Source: Saprospirales bacterium (GTDB lineage Bacteria > Bacteroidota > Bacteroidia > Chitinophagales > Saprospiraceae). Taken from it: a DNA stretch of 64,000 nucleotides. The stretch covers positions 62,001-126,000 of the forward strand of contig REEI01000081.1 of NCBI GenBank assembly GCA_007695145.1, written 5' to 3'. The translations under genes and the position numbers were made by a program. Below, in pieces: positions 45,958 to 55,439 of the stretch (position 1 is the stretch's first letter; each line of letters opens with the position of its first letter). The notes under the pieces were generated by a model. That model saw only the letters and a list, made by a program, of their open reading frames with translations, was not told the origin of the DNA and did not search any database.

Positions 45958-48276
45958 TTATTTAACAGGGTATGACAGTTCAGCTTTTTCCCCTTTTTTC
46001 AACAAATATTCCCGGTCAAAAAGAACAACTTTTGCCTCTTCTTCTGCATTGTTACACACCTCAACAGTAGAGTGGTTGATGCTGACCTTAATATTTGCTC
46101 CTCGGAAAAAGACATTAAAATTGCATTCCTTCCAATGTTCCGGGATCAAAGGATCCAAATGAATGGCATCATTCTTAATCCTCATGCCACCAAAACCCTT
46201 CACCACTGACATCCAGGTGCCGGCCATGCTGGTGATATGCAGTCCTTCAGCTACCTCCTTATTGTAATCATCAAGATCCAGGCGACTGGTTCTCAGATAA
46301 AGTTCATATGCCTTTTCTAATTCTCCGATAGCAGCAGCCAGAATGACGTGAACACAGGGAGACAGAGAAGACTCGTGAACGGTTAATGGTTCGTAATAAT
46401 TGAAGTGATCCCTGATCTGTTCCTCGGAAAACTCATGCTCAAAAAAATAGATACCCTGGAGCACATCAGCTTGTTTGATATAGCAGGAGCGAAGAATTCT
46501 GTCCCAGGACCAATTTTGATTAATGGGCCGCTGATCAGCTGGTAATTCAGCTGCGGGGATGATTTCTTTATCGAGAAAACCCTCTTGCTGAAGGTAGATA
46601 TTCAGTTCCTCGTTTCGAGGATAATACATATTTTTACTGATCTCATCCCAACGGGCAATTTCAGCCTCCTCATCAAAGGCCGTTTTTTCAAGGATTCGAT
46701 CATAGTCGTCTTTTTTTCGACTCTTTACATACTCCAATGCCTCTATGGTATATCTGAAACACCAAATTGCAGCATAATTGGTGTACCAGTTATTGTTGAC
46801 ATTGTTCTCATATTCATTTGGGCCAGTCACTCCCAGCATAACATACTGCTTTTTTGCCTCTGAAAAATTGACCCGCTGCGCCCAAAATCTACTGATGGCA
46901 ATGAGCACCTCCAGGCCGTATTCGTGCAAATAGGAATAATCACCCGTGTACCGAATGTAGTCAAAAATAGCATAGGCAATGGCGGCATTTCTGTGAATTT
47001 CTTCAAAGGTAATTTCCCACTCATTGTGACACTCCTCACCGTTCATCGTCACCATGGGATAAAGTGCAGCTCCCTTTGAAAAACCTAATTTTTTAGCATT
47101 CTCAATGGCCTTTTCAAGGTGGTTGTACCTGTACTCCAAAAGATTTCTCGCGACTTGTTGTTCAGCACTGCTCAGGTAAAAAGGCAGACAATAAGCCTCT
47201 GTATCCCAATAGGTAGATCCCCCGTACTTCTCCCCGGTAAATCCCTTTGGTCCAATATTCAGCCTGGGATCATCCCCGGTATAGGTTTGGTAGAGATGAA
47301 AAATATTGAACCGAATCCCCTGCTGGGCTGCGAGATCTCCCTCAATCACTATATCGTGTCGGTCCCACTTTTCTCTCCACAGGGTTGTGTGTTCATCCAA
47401 AATTTTTTGAAATCCGAGGTCCCTTGCCTCCTTCAATTGTTTTCGGCTAATTCCCTCAAAGTCATCAACAGGATAGTAGAAGTTAGATACAACTGAGGCA
47501 AATTTTTCAATTCTCAACACCTGACCCTCAGAAACCGGGATGTTTAATTGGTGAGCTACATACTTTTTTCTGCCTGATGGCAAAAAAGTGGCTTTCAACT
47601 CTTGTCCATCTTTAAAAATCCGATATCCCATGGTTGCTCTTACCCTAAAATCCAATTTTTTAGTCCGCGCCTCAACAAAGGGGAAATCAACATCCTGATC
47701 TTTTGAAGTCTCCTCCCAGAACTTCTCCTCGTAATTGGAATCTTCATTCACCACATCAAAATCCAGATAAGGGGTCAGACTGATCTCTCCACTAAAATTC
47801 AAAGCCTCTATACTATAGTCTATGAGTCCCATATCCAACCTTTTGATGGAGTAAAACCTGCGAGCTACCACCTTGATCTTTTCACCTCCAGCCAATTTGG
47901 CGGTAAATTCCCTGGTGAGCAGGCTCTTCTCCATATCCAGCTCACGCACAAAATCGTATATCTTACAGGTATTCAGGTCCAGTTCAACCCCATTGATGGC
48001 AACCCGGATGCCGATCCAATTTACCGAATTGATGACCTTGGCGTAATATTCCGGATAGCCGTTTTTCCACCAACCGACCCTCGTTTTATCCGGAAAGTAG
48101 ACCCCCGCTATATAGCTTCCCTGAAGGCTGTCTCCACTAAAGTGTTCTTCAAAATTGGCCCTCTGCCCCATTCTACCATTGCCGATACTGCAAACAGACT
48201 CGGCTGCTCTGTTAAAGTCAGCATTATAGCCTCTTTCAATCACTTTCCATTCGTGTAGTTCAAAATAGTTTTTCAT
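45958..48276 (-). CDS. GH65 glycoside phosphorylase, maltose phosphorylase type
   Basis: A 772-residue cytoplasmic enzyme without signal peptide. GH65 has an N-terminal beta-sandwich (about 1-270), a helical linker, an (alpha/alpha)6 barrel and a C-terminal beta domain. The catalytic acid is the Glu in GVTGPNEYENN; the WDTEAYCLPF and MNGEECHNEW segments are also family markers. Maltose phosphorylase splits maltose with phosphate to glucose and beta-glucose 1-phosphate. The adjacent beta-phosphoglucomutase makes maltose the best guess over kojibiose or nigerose, but trehalose-type phosphorylases share the fold. Confidence 0.92.
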   Translation of the reverse strand: MKNYFELHEWKVIERGYNADFNRAAESVCSIGNGRMGQRANFEEHFSGDSLQGSYIAGVYFPDKTRVGWWKNGYPEYYAKVINSVNWIGIRVAINGVELDLNTCKIYDFVRELDMEKSLLTREFTAKLAGGEKIKVVARRFYSIKRLDMGLIDYSIEALNFSGEISLTPYLDFDVVNEDSNYEEKFWEETSKDQDVDFPFVEARTKKLDFRVRATMGYRIFKDGQELKATFLPSGRKKYVAHQLNIPVSEGQVLRIEKFASVVSNFYYPVDDFEGISRKQLKEARDLGFQKILDEHTTLWREKWDRHDIVIEGDLAAQQGIRFNIFHLYQTYTGDDPRLNIGPKGFTGEKYGGSTYWDTEAYCLPFYLSSAEQQVARNLLEYRYNHLEKAIENAKKLGFSKGAALYPMVTMNGEECHNEWEITFEEIHRNAAIAYAIFDYIRYTGDYSYLHEYGLEVLIAISRFWAQRVNFSEAKKQYVMLGVTGPNEYENNVNNNWYTNYAAIWCFRYTIEALEYVKSRKKDDYDRILEKTAFDEEAEIARWDEISKNMYYPRNEELNIYLQQEGFLDKEIIPAAELPADQRPINQNWSWDRILRSCYIKQADVLQGIYFFEHEFSEEQIRDHFNYYEPLTVHESSLSPCVHVILAAAIGELEKAYELYLRTSRLDLDDYNKEVAEGLHITSMAGTWMSVVKGFGGMRIKNDAIHLDPLIPEHWKECNFNVFFRGANIKVSINHSTVEVCNNAEEEAKVVLFDREYLLKKGEKAELSYPVK

Positions 48277-48348
48277 CTGTTGTAATTCAAAGTTTTTATA
48301 CCAAATTATCTATTTAGTTCGAGAAAACTTAAATTCAGGCATCAAATT

Positions 48349-49017
48349 TCACAAAGACGGCAATCCATCCAATAAATTGCAAAGGCCAAAACCCTCCCAG
48401 GATCTGAGCGTAAAATGGGCGAGCTCACTCAGTTCAGGATCATCTCCAAAGCCTACTGCCAGAAAACCACCCTTAAGGGCTGCAGACAAACCTGCAGTTG
48501 AGTCTTCAAACACCACGGTTTCGGATCTTCTCACATTCATCAAATCGGCGGCCTTAATGAACAATTCGGGATCAGGCTTTCCTCTTTTTATGTCGTTTCC
48601 ATCTACTACCCATTTAAACCGCTCTGCCAACCCAATTTTGTTGAGGATTTTCCGTGCATTTTTGCTACCCGACCCAAGACTGTACTTGATACCCTCATTT
48701 TCTAGCTCATCCAGAAATTCTGTCACGCCTTTAAAAAGATCACCTTCAGACACCTTTTCAATTTCCTCGAGATACCACTGATTCTTCCTATCCATCATTC
48801 TCCTCCTCTCTTCCAAACCCATTTGAAGTCCGGCCCATTCCAATATCAATTTAAGAGAGCCCCCCCTGCTAACACCTTTGAGCAATTTATTTTTTTCCTC
48901 GGTCAACTCATAGCCAATCTCTCTTCCCAGTCTTCTCCATGAAATAAAATGATAATGTGCAGTATCCGTGAGAACGCCGTCTAGATCGAAAATACAGGCA
49001 GCCAATTTTCGCTTCAT
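48349..49017 (-). CDS. pgmB: beta-phosphoglucomutase
   Basis: A 222-residue HAD-superfamily enzyme that turns beta-glucose 1-phosphate into glucose 6-phosphate, the step after maltose phosphorolysis. The nucleophile D11 and acid/base D13 are in FDLDGVLTDTAHYH, the cap domain follows, and the later motifs are GSGSKNARKIL and KPDPELF with VFEDSTAGLSAA. The ATG at 49017 is preferred over the TTG two codons upstream. It is the first gene of the six-gene operon, and the 19-bp palindrome at 49060-49078 lies 42 bases upstream. Confidence 0.94.
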   Translation of the reverse strand: MKRKLAACIFDLDGVLTDTAHYHFISWRRLGREIGYELTEEKNKLLKGVSRGGSLKLILEWAGLQMGLEERRRMMDRKNQWYLEEIEKVSEGDLFKGVTEFLDELENEGIKYSLGSGSKNARKILNKIGLAERFKWVVDGNDIKRGKPDPELFIKAADLMNVRRSETVVFEDSTAGLSAALKGGFLAVGFGDDPELSELAHFTLRSWEGFGLCNLLDGLPSL

Positions 49018-49045
49018 GGTCAAGTGATTAGATGAAATATTGAGG

Positions 49046-49053
49046 TAAATGTA
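49046..49053 (-). promoter_or_regulatory. possible -7 box of the pgmB operon
   Basis: TACATTTA on the minus strand fits the Bacteroidota box except for the last base. It begins 6 bases downstream of the palindrome, so a bound regulator would reach RNA polymerase. Confidence 0.35.
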
Positions 49054-49059
49054 CTACCT

Positions 49060-49078
49060 TATTGTATTTTATACACTA
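49060..49078. promoter_or_regulatory. operator-like palindrome upstream of the maltodextrin operon
   Basis: TATTGTA-TTTTA-TACACTA: two 7-base arms with one mismatch to perfect symmetry around a 5-base spacer. The same pattern recurs at 56465-56483 and 59620-59638. It is proposed as the binding site of the Nudix-related regulator encoded at 56648-57376. Confidence 0.65.
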
Positions 49079-49341
49079 AGTTCGCTGAACTTTTTTGAAA
49101 AAGATTATAAACTACTGGTTCACAAAAGGGTGCCCATTGAAGCAGGACAAATACTTAAAAAGAGAGGGGGCAATCACCTAATCCTTAAAAAGATAGGAAA
49201 CTCTTAATTCAGTATTGTTCAAAATAAAAAAAGGACAGGCCCTTTAACCATTCTAAAGCAGAGCAAAAAAAAAGACCAGACCGGAGAAAATATTAGACGG
49301 TACGAAACGGTGCTTAAAAAAGGGAATTAAATATTAACCTC
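49079..49341. other. intergenic region with short T-run hairpins
   Basis: No gene seen. It holds three copies of the word CTTAAAAA (near 49154, 49183 and 49314) and weak minus-strand hairpins followed by T runs, one of which may end transcription of the 49342-50013 gene's right-hand neighbours or simply be AT-rich filler. Confidence 0.3.
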
Positions 49342-50013
49342 CTATTCGATTGCATTGATTTCATCTGAAGCATAGTAAAACACTCCTCCCTGTAAAGCTG
49401 AAGCAGATCTTACCATTTTAATTGCAACCCTTTCAGCATGAACCGGTTGATACTTTCCAAGAATGGAATTTGATATCTTATTCAAAGCTCCACCTAAAAT
49501 CACTGCTATTTTTTCAAGCGGTCTATTCTCATCTCTTGATCCCAACAAAATAGAAGGCCTGAAAATGTGAATGGCCCAAAAGTTGAGCTTTTCCGCCTCT
49601 ATTTCAACCTCTCCTTTAACCCGGCTATAAAACACCTTTGAAGATGAATTAGCATCCACTGCGGAAACCAGAAAAAGTTGATTCACTTTTTTCTCTGCGG
49701 CTATTTCCGCGATCTTCAGAACATACTCTTTATCAATTCTTTTAAAGGCCTCCCGGGAGCCGGCCTTCCTGATGGTAGTACCCAGACAAATAAAAATATC
49801 ATGTCCATTCATATTTTCAAGCTCACTGTCCAGCTTTGAAAAATCAATGATTTGATGGTCTAATTTTGGGTGGTCAAAGGAAGCTTTACGTCTGCCATAA
49901 CTCAATATTTTGATGTAATGCTCACTGGCGCATAAGTGCCTGAGCAAATAGCTACCTATTAGACCTGTTCCGCCAAACACCAGGGCGGTTTTATTCGATT
50001 TTGCAATATCCAT
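49342..50013 (-). CDS. NAD(P)-binding oxidoreductase, HTATIP2/TIP30-like
   Basis: A 223-residue Rossmann-fold protein of the atypical short-chain dehydrogenase type. The dinucleotide motif is LVFGGTGLIGSYL near residues 11-23, followed by a Asp-rich second strand and the YSRVKGEVE segment holding the Tyr-x-x-x-Lys pair. It resembles the TIP30/HTATIP2 group; a substrate is unknown and some members act as NAD(P)-sensing proteins rather than enzymes. It stands alone on the minus strand, 30 bases after the CoA pyrophosphatase gene. Confidence 0.82.
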   Translation of the reverse strand: MDIAKSNKTALVFGGTGLIGSYLLRHLCASEHYIKILSYGRRKASFDHPKLDHQIIDFSKLDSELENMNGHDIFICLGTTIRKAGSREAFKRIDKEYVLKIAEIAAEKKVNQLFLVSAVDANSSSKVFYSRVKGEVEIEAEKLNFWAIHIFRPSILLGSRDENRPLEKIAVILGGALNKISNSILGKYQPVHAERVAIKMVRSASALQGGVFYYASDEINAIE

Positions 50014-50043
50014 GGTTTTGTAAAGTTAAAGCCCACCCCCTCA

Positions 50044-50721
50044 CTATTCCTTCCTAAATTCTCTTCTCAAAAATATACTTTTTTTAAAGCCGCAACAATC
50101 AATAACTCTAATGAGTTCAGCCGTCATCATTGCGGTGGCACCCCAGAGAATCTTCCCTCTCAAATCGAAATAGGGCACATTCTCAAGATGGATTCCACTA
50201 GATATTTGGATGCGGGTCCTCTTACGTGACTCTTTGGATAATAGTCTGGACAATGGAAAAGTAATGATCTCATTGATTTCGGCCGTCTGAAGTGTAAATT
50301 CAGGCCGGGTTTCAATCACACCCACAAAAGGGTAAACCAAAAAATTACTGACGGGTATGTAAAGGTGGCTCAAATTCCCAAGTACATTGATGCTATCAGA
50401 AGAAACTCCAATCTCCTCCTCAGTCTCTCTTAGTGCAGTTCTAAGGATATCGATATCTTCGGGCTCTCTCTTACCTCCCGGAAAACCAATTTGTCCCTTA
50501 TGTCGGTCATCCTGATATTGAGTACTACGTTTTATAAAAACCAATTCCATACCAGCCTTTTCACCTGGCACGAATAAAGCCATTACAGCTGCATGGCTTG
50601 CGTTGACTGGTGGCTGTCTTCTACCGTGGTGCCCGATTACGGCCATTTCAAGATGTGCCTCGTGACCGGGAAGATTCCCACTGAGACCTTCCCTTACTTT
50701 TTCTTCAAATTCTGAAAACAT
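50044..50721 (-). CDS. CoA pyrophosphatase (Nudix hydrolase, NudL-like)
   Basis: A 225-residue cytoplasmic hydrolase that cleaves coenzyme A or its derivatives to phosphopantetheine and adenosine bisphosphate. The CoAse-type Nudix box is at residues 82-105 (GGKREPED...ALRETEEEIG), preceded by the CoA-specific stretch HKGQIGFPGG. Catalytic Glu residues are intact, in contrast to the Nudix-like regulator at 56648. It precedes the TIP30-like gene by 30 bases and may be co-transcribed. Confidence 0.88.
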   Translation of the reverse strand: MFSEFEEKVREGLSGNLPGHEAHLEMAVIGHHGRRQPPVNASHAAVMALFVPGEKAGMELVFIKRSTQYQDDRHKGQIGFPGGKREPEDIDILRTALRETEEEIGVSSDSINVLGNLSHLYIPVSNFLVYPFVGVIETRPEFTLQTAEINEIITFPLSRLLSKESRKRTRIQISSGIHLENVPYFDLRGKILWGATAMMTAELIRVIDCCGFKKSIFLRREFRKE

Positions 50722-50947
50722 TCAATCACTATCTGCTGAGTAAAAAACCCATACAACTGCAAATAGTTTACTGAATTTTCTCATTAGGTAATTAGCTGGA
50801 TATCTATAGTTTATATAGCAATAAAATACATAATTTAATCATCCTTTCAGTTATTTATTGACGAATTGTACTCATTTTCAACTTCTCATCCATTAGATCT
50901 TTATTGGTATTAATAGTTATCCCGCGTTCTCCCTTTCTTTTTGTATT

Positions 50948-51054
50948 GATACTTCGATAAACACTCGATACAATTGCTACGACAGGCTCAGCACAAGTTC
51001 AAAAAGAAAAAAAATCAAGGCTGTCAAGTACTTGGCGGTTGGCTTTTGGCGTAC
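50948..51054. repeat. dispersed repeat, copy A (two CTTCG-type units plus tail)
   Basis: Two related units of about 24 bases (50951-50975 and 50976-51000; cores ACTTCGATAAACACTC and GCTACGACAGGCTCAG) are followed by a tail containing AAAATCAAGGCTGT and GCGGTTGG. The same order occurs at 57403-57515. It fills the end of the 333-base gap between the CoA pyrophosphatase and mnmE; the remaining bases (50722-50947) show nothing. Confidence 0.6.
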
Positions 51055-52440
51055 TTATTTCCCAATGCAAAAGCGGGAAAAAATGTTCTGAAGCAGGTCA
51101 TCACTGCTAATGCCTCTCCCGAGAATTGTATTGAGCTGCCCCATAGCATGTCTAATATCCATAGCAACCAAATCTGCTGGAACCCCTGCCTTAAGTCCTT
51201 CTATAACTTTTTCAAGAGACTCCCTGCACCTAAGCAATGCATTGTAATGTCTGGAATTATGCAATACTGTATCCGTTTGTCCGGAATCAAGCTCGTGAAA
51301 GTGTTCAATAAGGAGGTTTTTTAATTCCTGAAGCCCTTTTTTTTCTACCGATGAAACAGGCAAAAAATGATAAGGTAATACAATCTTACCTTGGGCCGCT
51401 TTCAACTGAGATTCATTTGCTAAATCTAATTTGTTGCCAACGACGATAACTTTAATGCCGGGTTTCGCCACATTTTCTAAATCGGCTAACACCTCATCTA
51501 TCGAGCTTAAGGCGAGATCGAAGAGATAAATAAGTATAGCGGAATGGGCAATTTTTTCCAGGGTTATCTTGATGCCCATTTCCTCCACGACATCTCCAGC
51601 TTCTCTAATACCCGCCGTATCAATCAGCCGAAAGGCAACACCATCTAAGTGGATGACCTCTTCTATCGCATCCCGTGTAGTGCCTTCAATATCAGATACT
51701 ATGGCCCTTTCCTCTTCAAGTATGGCATTCAGCAGGGTTGATTTACCGGCATTAGGTCTCCCGGCAATCACAGTGGATATTCCTTTTTTTATGACATTTC
51801 CCATAGAGAAGGAGTCAATTAAGTCTGAAATAAATGAATTGATTTCAATGACTGACTTTTCTAATTCTCCTTTGTCGGCAAACTCCACATCTTCCTCTCC
51901 GAAATCCAATTCCAATTCAATGAGGCTGGCGAAGTGAATGAGGCGATCCCTCAGACCGGCAATTCTCTCACTGAATCCCCCTCTCAACTGACCAATAGCC
52001 AACTGATGCTGTGACCTATTTTCAGAATCGATCAAATCGATTACTCCTTCTGCTCGTGCCAAATCCATTTTCCCATTAAAAAATGCCCGCATTGTGAATT
52101 CACCCGGACCTGCTGGTCGGGCTCCATCGCGGACAAACTGTTCGATGATTTGTTGAACGATGAAATTTGACCCGTGGCAACTTATTTCAATAATATTCTC
52201 TCCGGTATATGAATTTGGTTCGGGAAAACAAGCCAATACCACCTCATCCAGAATCTGTCCTTTGTCGTCAAAAAGCGTGGAAAAAAAAAGCTGTCTTTTT
52301 GGAGGTGCTTTAAATTTTTTATTACCCGCTCTTCTAGCAACCAGATCAAATACACCAGGTCCACTCATTCTGATTACAGCAATGGCAGAACGGCCGGGTG
52401 GAGTACTCCTCGCAATTATATTATCTGAGTGATGGTACAT
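51055..52440 (-). CDS. mnmE: tRNA modification GTPase MnmE
   Basis: A 461-residue GTPase that, with MnmG, adds the carboxymethylaminomethyl group to U34 of several tRNAs. In order: an N-terminal tetrahydrofolate-binding domain (about 1-120), a helical domain interrupted by a Ras-like G domain (about 218-380; P-loop GRPNAGKSTLL, switch DIEGTTRDAIEE, VGNKLD), and the C-terminal FCIGK tail that carries the catalytic Cys. Full length. A promoter box lies at 52496-52503, just after the preceding gene. Confidence 0.97.
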   Translation of the reverse strand: MYHHSDNIIARSTPPGRSAIAVIRMSGPGVFDLVARRAGNKKFKAPPKRQLFFSTLFDDKGQILDEVVLACFPEPNSYTGENIIEISCHGSNFIVQQIIEQFVRDGARPAGPGEFTMRAFFNGKMDLARAEGVIDLIDSENRSQHQLAIGQLRGGFSERIAGLRDRLIHFASLIELELDFGEEDVEFADKGELEKSVIEINSFISDLIDSFSMGNVIKKGISTVIAGRPNAGKSTLLNAILEEERAIVSDIEGTTRDAIEEVIHLDGVAFRLIDTAGIREAGDVVEEMGIKITLEKIAHSAILIYLFDLALSSIDEVLADLENVAKPGIKVIVVGNKLDLANESQLKAAQGKIVLPYHFLPVSSVEKKGLQELKNLLIEHFHELDSGQTDTVLHNSRHYNALLRCRESLEKVIEGLKAGVPADLVAMDIRHAMGQLNTILGRGISSDDLLQNIFSRFCIGK

Positions 52441-52495
52441 ATATTCCAGAACGGTTCTTATCTAAAACAACTTCTTCAACAAGCATCGGGCTTCA

Positions 52496-52503
52496 CAAAC
52501 ATA
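52496..52503 (-). promoter_or_regulatory. TAnnTTTG -7 box of mnmE
   Basis: TATGTTTG on the minus strand gives a predicted start near 52489 and a leader of about 49 bases. Confidence 0.5.
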
Positions 52504-52509
52504 GTCAAC

Positions 52510-53400
52510 TTATTTCATCCTACCCTCCAAAGCAAATTGTGCGGGAGTGCTGCCAAACCTCTTCTTAAAGGCAGCAATAAAGTGACTGGGGTTACTGTAG
52601 CCAACCCGGTAGGCAACATCATTTACCGAAACATCAGCGGTATAGAGCAATTCCCTTGCCCGCTCCATTTTTATCTCATGACAAAAATCACGTATTGATT
52701 TACCAAAGGTCTGTTTAAAACCTGTGCGCAATGCATGACCAGATATTTTCCATTCAGCAGCAGCAATATTAACGATGGAATCTGGTTCAGGGTACTCAGT
52801 CAGCCGGTTCTTCAACTCTTTCATTCTTCCAAACAACTCAGTATGCTGAAGAAAAGGACATCTGCTTCCCTCTGACTTCTGAACCCCACTGTCTAATGAC
52901 ATAGCAAAGAATTCAGTTATTTTTGCTCTTACCCAGGTCATCAACATTTTATTCCCAACAGGTGGGTGGATAATTTGATGGAGCACTAGTTTTAATTGTG
53001 GGGAGATTTTTGTGACCTCTACTGCAGCCCCTTTGTTGATAGGAAAATATCCCTTCCTGACAATATTCTTGTAGTCGGGCTCACTGTCACCTGTGAGCAG
53101 TGAATGGAGTGCCACTACATCAACCTTTATAAGAATTACAGCATACTCTCCTGTGGCTATCAGTTGGGTTTTCCAGGAGCCCATAGGGTAAAACAGAGTG
53201 ACAGACTCATTCTCCTTCAGAATATAGAAGGAATTGTTGTATTCTGAATCAATGGTGCATTTCCCCTCTAGGCTGTTGATGATCAAAATATCGTTGGGCC
53301 CCGGAAAAATATCCTCCCTACAATCACCACCACTTTGACTTGCCAGGTATCTGAAAGAAATCCCCGCTTCGGTACAGCTGAATACCATAATCCTTCTCAT
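52510..53400 (-). CDS. AraC-family transcriptional regulator
   Basis: About 296 residues. The C-terminal AraC DNA-binding domain (about 200-290) shows both helix-turn-helix units; the second carries VNDVAYRVGYSNPSHFIAAF and FGSTPAQF. The N-terminal domain has no clear ligand motif and resembles the proteins related to PchR that sense small molecules. Start uncertain: ATG 53400 is chosen over GTG 53427; ATG 53388 is also possible. It follows the VTT-domain gene by about 40 bases, perhaps in one transcript. Confidence 0.82.
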   Translation of the reverse strand: MRRIMVFSCTEAGISFRYLASQSGGDCREDIFPGPNDILIINSLEGKCTIDSEYNNSFYILKENESVTLFYPMGSWKTQLIATGEYAVILIKVDVVALHSLLTGDSEPDYKNIVRKGYFPINKGAAVEVTKISPQLKLVLHQIIHPPVGNKMLMTWVRAKITEFFAMSLDSGVQKSEGSRCPFLQHTELFGRMKELKNRLTEYPEPDSIVNIAAAEWKISGHALRTGFKQTFGKSIRDFCHEIKMERARELLYTADVSVNDVAYRVGYSNPSHFIAAFKKRFGSTPAQFALEGRMK

Positions 53401-53439
53401 TGCATTTAAGGGGTGCGAAATTAACACTTATCCTCGAAA

Positions 53440-54195
53440 TTAACGCGACTTTACTGCAAACACTTTTTTTGCGATAAAAAGAAGACCTCCAAGTGACAAT
53501 AATACGAACACAATTGGGAAAAGTTGCCAAACTCCCTCCAGAGTGGGTTGCTTAACAAACTCCCACAAATCGCGGGCATTCATCCCTAACCAGAAAAAGA
53601 GCAGTGTCCGTGGTAACATTCCAACCATACTTCCTAAAACATACCATCCGATCTTTATAGGTAGGGACGCAAGAAACACATTCATCATGGCGAAAGGCAA
53701 GACCGGTGAGATTCGAAGGTATACAATCATCTGAAAGTAATAACTCTCCAATTTTTCAACATAATCCTTCAATTCAGCAAAATGATGAAGGGGGCGGGTT
53801 CCAGTGTAATGAAGTAATAAGCCAGAAAACATTAAACCAAGCAAAGCTGCCAGGGGATAAGAAATAAAAACCGGAATTAATCCCCAATATTGTAGGTAGT
53901 ACCCCAGTACAATGGCAGCAACGGTGGAAGGCATTAATGCCAGTCCAATTAGAAATATTGCACTGATGGTAGATAATACCAAAAGCGGAAAAAGTTCCAA
54001 CTCAAATAATTGAGGATTGGCCTCGATGTAAATGATGAACATGGACGAAAAGGCCAGGGGAATACCACCCATTAACACCATCAATAAAAGGAGTCTACCA
54101 TTGTTGGAACCGTGCTTAAAAAAAAGACTCTTACCCAATCTCTTCCACCACCTATCAGGCCTAAATCGCATAATGTAGAATTGAGGGACAAGCAT
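53440..54195 (-). CDS. VTT-domain (TVP38/TMEM64, DedA-like) membrane protein
   Basis: A 251-residue inner-membrane protein with five or six helices and the VTT core: GYYLQYWGLIPVFISYPLAAL, then the YFQMIVYLRISPVLPFAMMN segment with its re-entrant Arg/Pro pattern. Related DedA proteins help recycle lipid carriers; the precise cargo is unknown. A second ATG eight codons in (54171) is an alternative start. It may be co-transcribed with the AraC-family gene. Confidence 0.82.
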   Translation of the reverse strand: MLVPQFYIMRFRPDRWWKRLGKSLFFKHGSNNGRLLLLMVLMGGIPLAFSSMFIIYIEANPQLFELELFPLLVLSTISAIFLIGLALMPSTVAAIVLGYYLQYWGLIPVFISYPLAALLGLMFSGLLLHYTGTRPLHHFAELKDYVEKLESYYFQMIVYLRISPVLPFAMMNVFLASLPIKIGWYVLGSMVGMLPRTLLFFWLGMNARDLWEFVKQPTLEGVWQLFPIVFVLLSLGGLLFIAKKVFAVKSR

Positions 54196-54410
54196 TTCAT
54201 TTTTGCTGAAACAACAGATGAATCAATGGATTATCTCCATTAGACTGTGTTGTAGTTGCCCTCTTTCTAAAAAGTAGTGGCAATTGAACTATCCGTTTAA
54301 GTTTTGCAAAAAGCCAGACTTGATGCTAAGTGGGTTAAAAATTCATTACCACATAAATCATCATAATTTAATCTTCACCCACTACCCAAAAAGCGATCGG
54401 CTTTTTTCAT

Positions 54411-55415
54411 TCACAATCTCACTGCATACTCCATTAATTCTACGGACCTTTGGGCGTAGGCAAACTCATTGTCATACCAGGCCATGACACGGTAGAGGTC
54501 GCCCACTTTAGAAGTCAGTAGCGAGTCAAATACTGAGGAATGAGAATTACCGATGATGTCTGTAGAGACTAGTGGTTCGTCTATGTATTGAAGTATACCA
54601 TTGAGTGAGCCATCAGCTGCTTCTTTCATTGCACCATTAATAGCTTCAACAGAGGCTTCTTTGTCTAACATAAAGGTAAACTCGGTGGCAGATCCGCATA
54701 CAACCGGGACTCTCATTGCCGACCCCGACAGTTTCCCCTTAAGAGAAGGCAGCACAATCTCGGTGGCCTTGGTGGCACCAGTCGTTGTGGGAATAATGGA
54801 GACCGCTGCAGACCTGGCCCTTCTCAAGTCCTTATGAGGAGCATCCATCAACCGCTGATCAGCGGTATAGGCATGAATAGTGGTCATGAAACCCTGTTTA
54901 ATTCCAAAAGTTTCTTCAAGCACCTTTGCAACCGGAGCGAGACAATTGGTTGTACAGGAAGCATTTGAAATAATGGTATCTTCAGGATGCAGGGTATTCT
55001 CATTCACTCCCATTACAATAGTAGGTATATCCCCTCCTTTTCCGGGAGCTGATAGAACCACTTTTTTAGCACCTGCCTGACGGTGTTTGGAAGCAAGTTC
55101 CTTAGTGAGAAAAATTCCAGTGCTCTCAAGGACAACATCGATATTCAAATCTGTCCAGGGCAGTTGTCTGGGGTCTTTTTCGTTATAGCATTTGATCTTG
55201 ATGCGATCATCTATTACCATGTCAGCACCATCTGCTTCTACCTTGTAAGGAAAATGCCCGTGAGCAGAATCGTATTTCAAAAGGTGAACAAGTGTTTTTA
55301 CATCAGTTAGATCATTGATCGCAATGCATTCCATAGCATCGTTCAACATCATCGCTTTGAGGCTCAATCTACCAATTCTTCCGAATCCATTAATAGCTAC
55401 TCTTATCTTTGTCAT
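54411..55415 (-). CDS. gap: glyceraldehyde-3-phosphate dehydrogenase
   Basis: A 334-residue enzyme that converts glyceraldehyde 3-phosphate, NAD and phosphate to 1,3-bisphosphoglycerate. The Rossmann motif is INGFGRIGR, Asp in AINDLTD favours NAD over NADP, the catalytic Cys is in SNASCTTNC, and the His is in HAYTADQ. It follows pfkA by 24 bases, so both glycolytic genes probably share one transcript whose promoter region carries the 19-bp palindrome. Confidence 0.97.
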   Translation of the reverse strand: MTKIRVAINGFGRIGRLSLKAMMLNDAMECIAINDLTDVKTLVHLLKYDSAHGHFPYKVEADGADMVIDDRIKIKCYNEKDPRQLPWTDLNIDVVLESTGIFLTKELASKHRQAGAKKVVLSAPGKGGDIPTIVMGVNENTLHPEDTIISNASCTTNCLAPVAKVLEETFGIKQGFMTTIHAYTADQRLMDAPHKDLRRARSAAVSIIPTTTGATKATEIVLPSLKGKLSGSAMRVPVVCGSATEFTFMLDKEASVEAINGAMKEAADGSLNGILQYIDEPLVSTDIIGNSHSSVFDSLLTSKVGDLYRVMAWYDNEFAYAQRSVELMEYAVRL

Positions 55416-55439
55416 ATTCCAATTTTTTACTAAAGTTTA

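Noticed and set aside
49150-49325. Three CTTAAAAA words as a possible repeat array
   Set aside because: The words are short, AT-rich and unevenly spaced; no CRISPR-like repeat-spacer pattern.
50044-50721. CoA pyrophosphatase as a second Nudix-type regulator
   Set aside because: It has an intact CoAse-type Nudix box and no winged-helix domain, so it is an enzyme.
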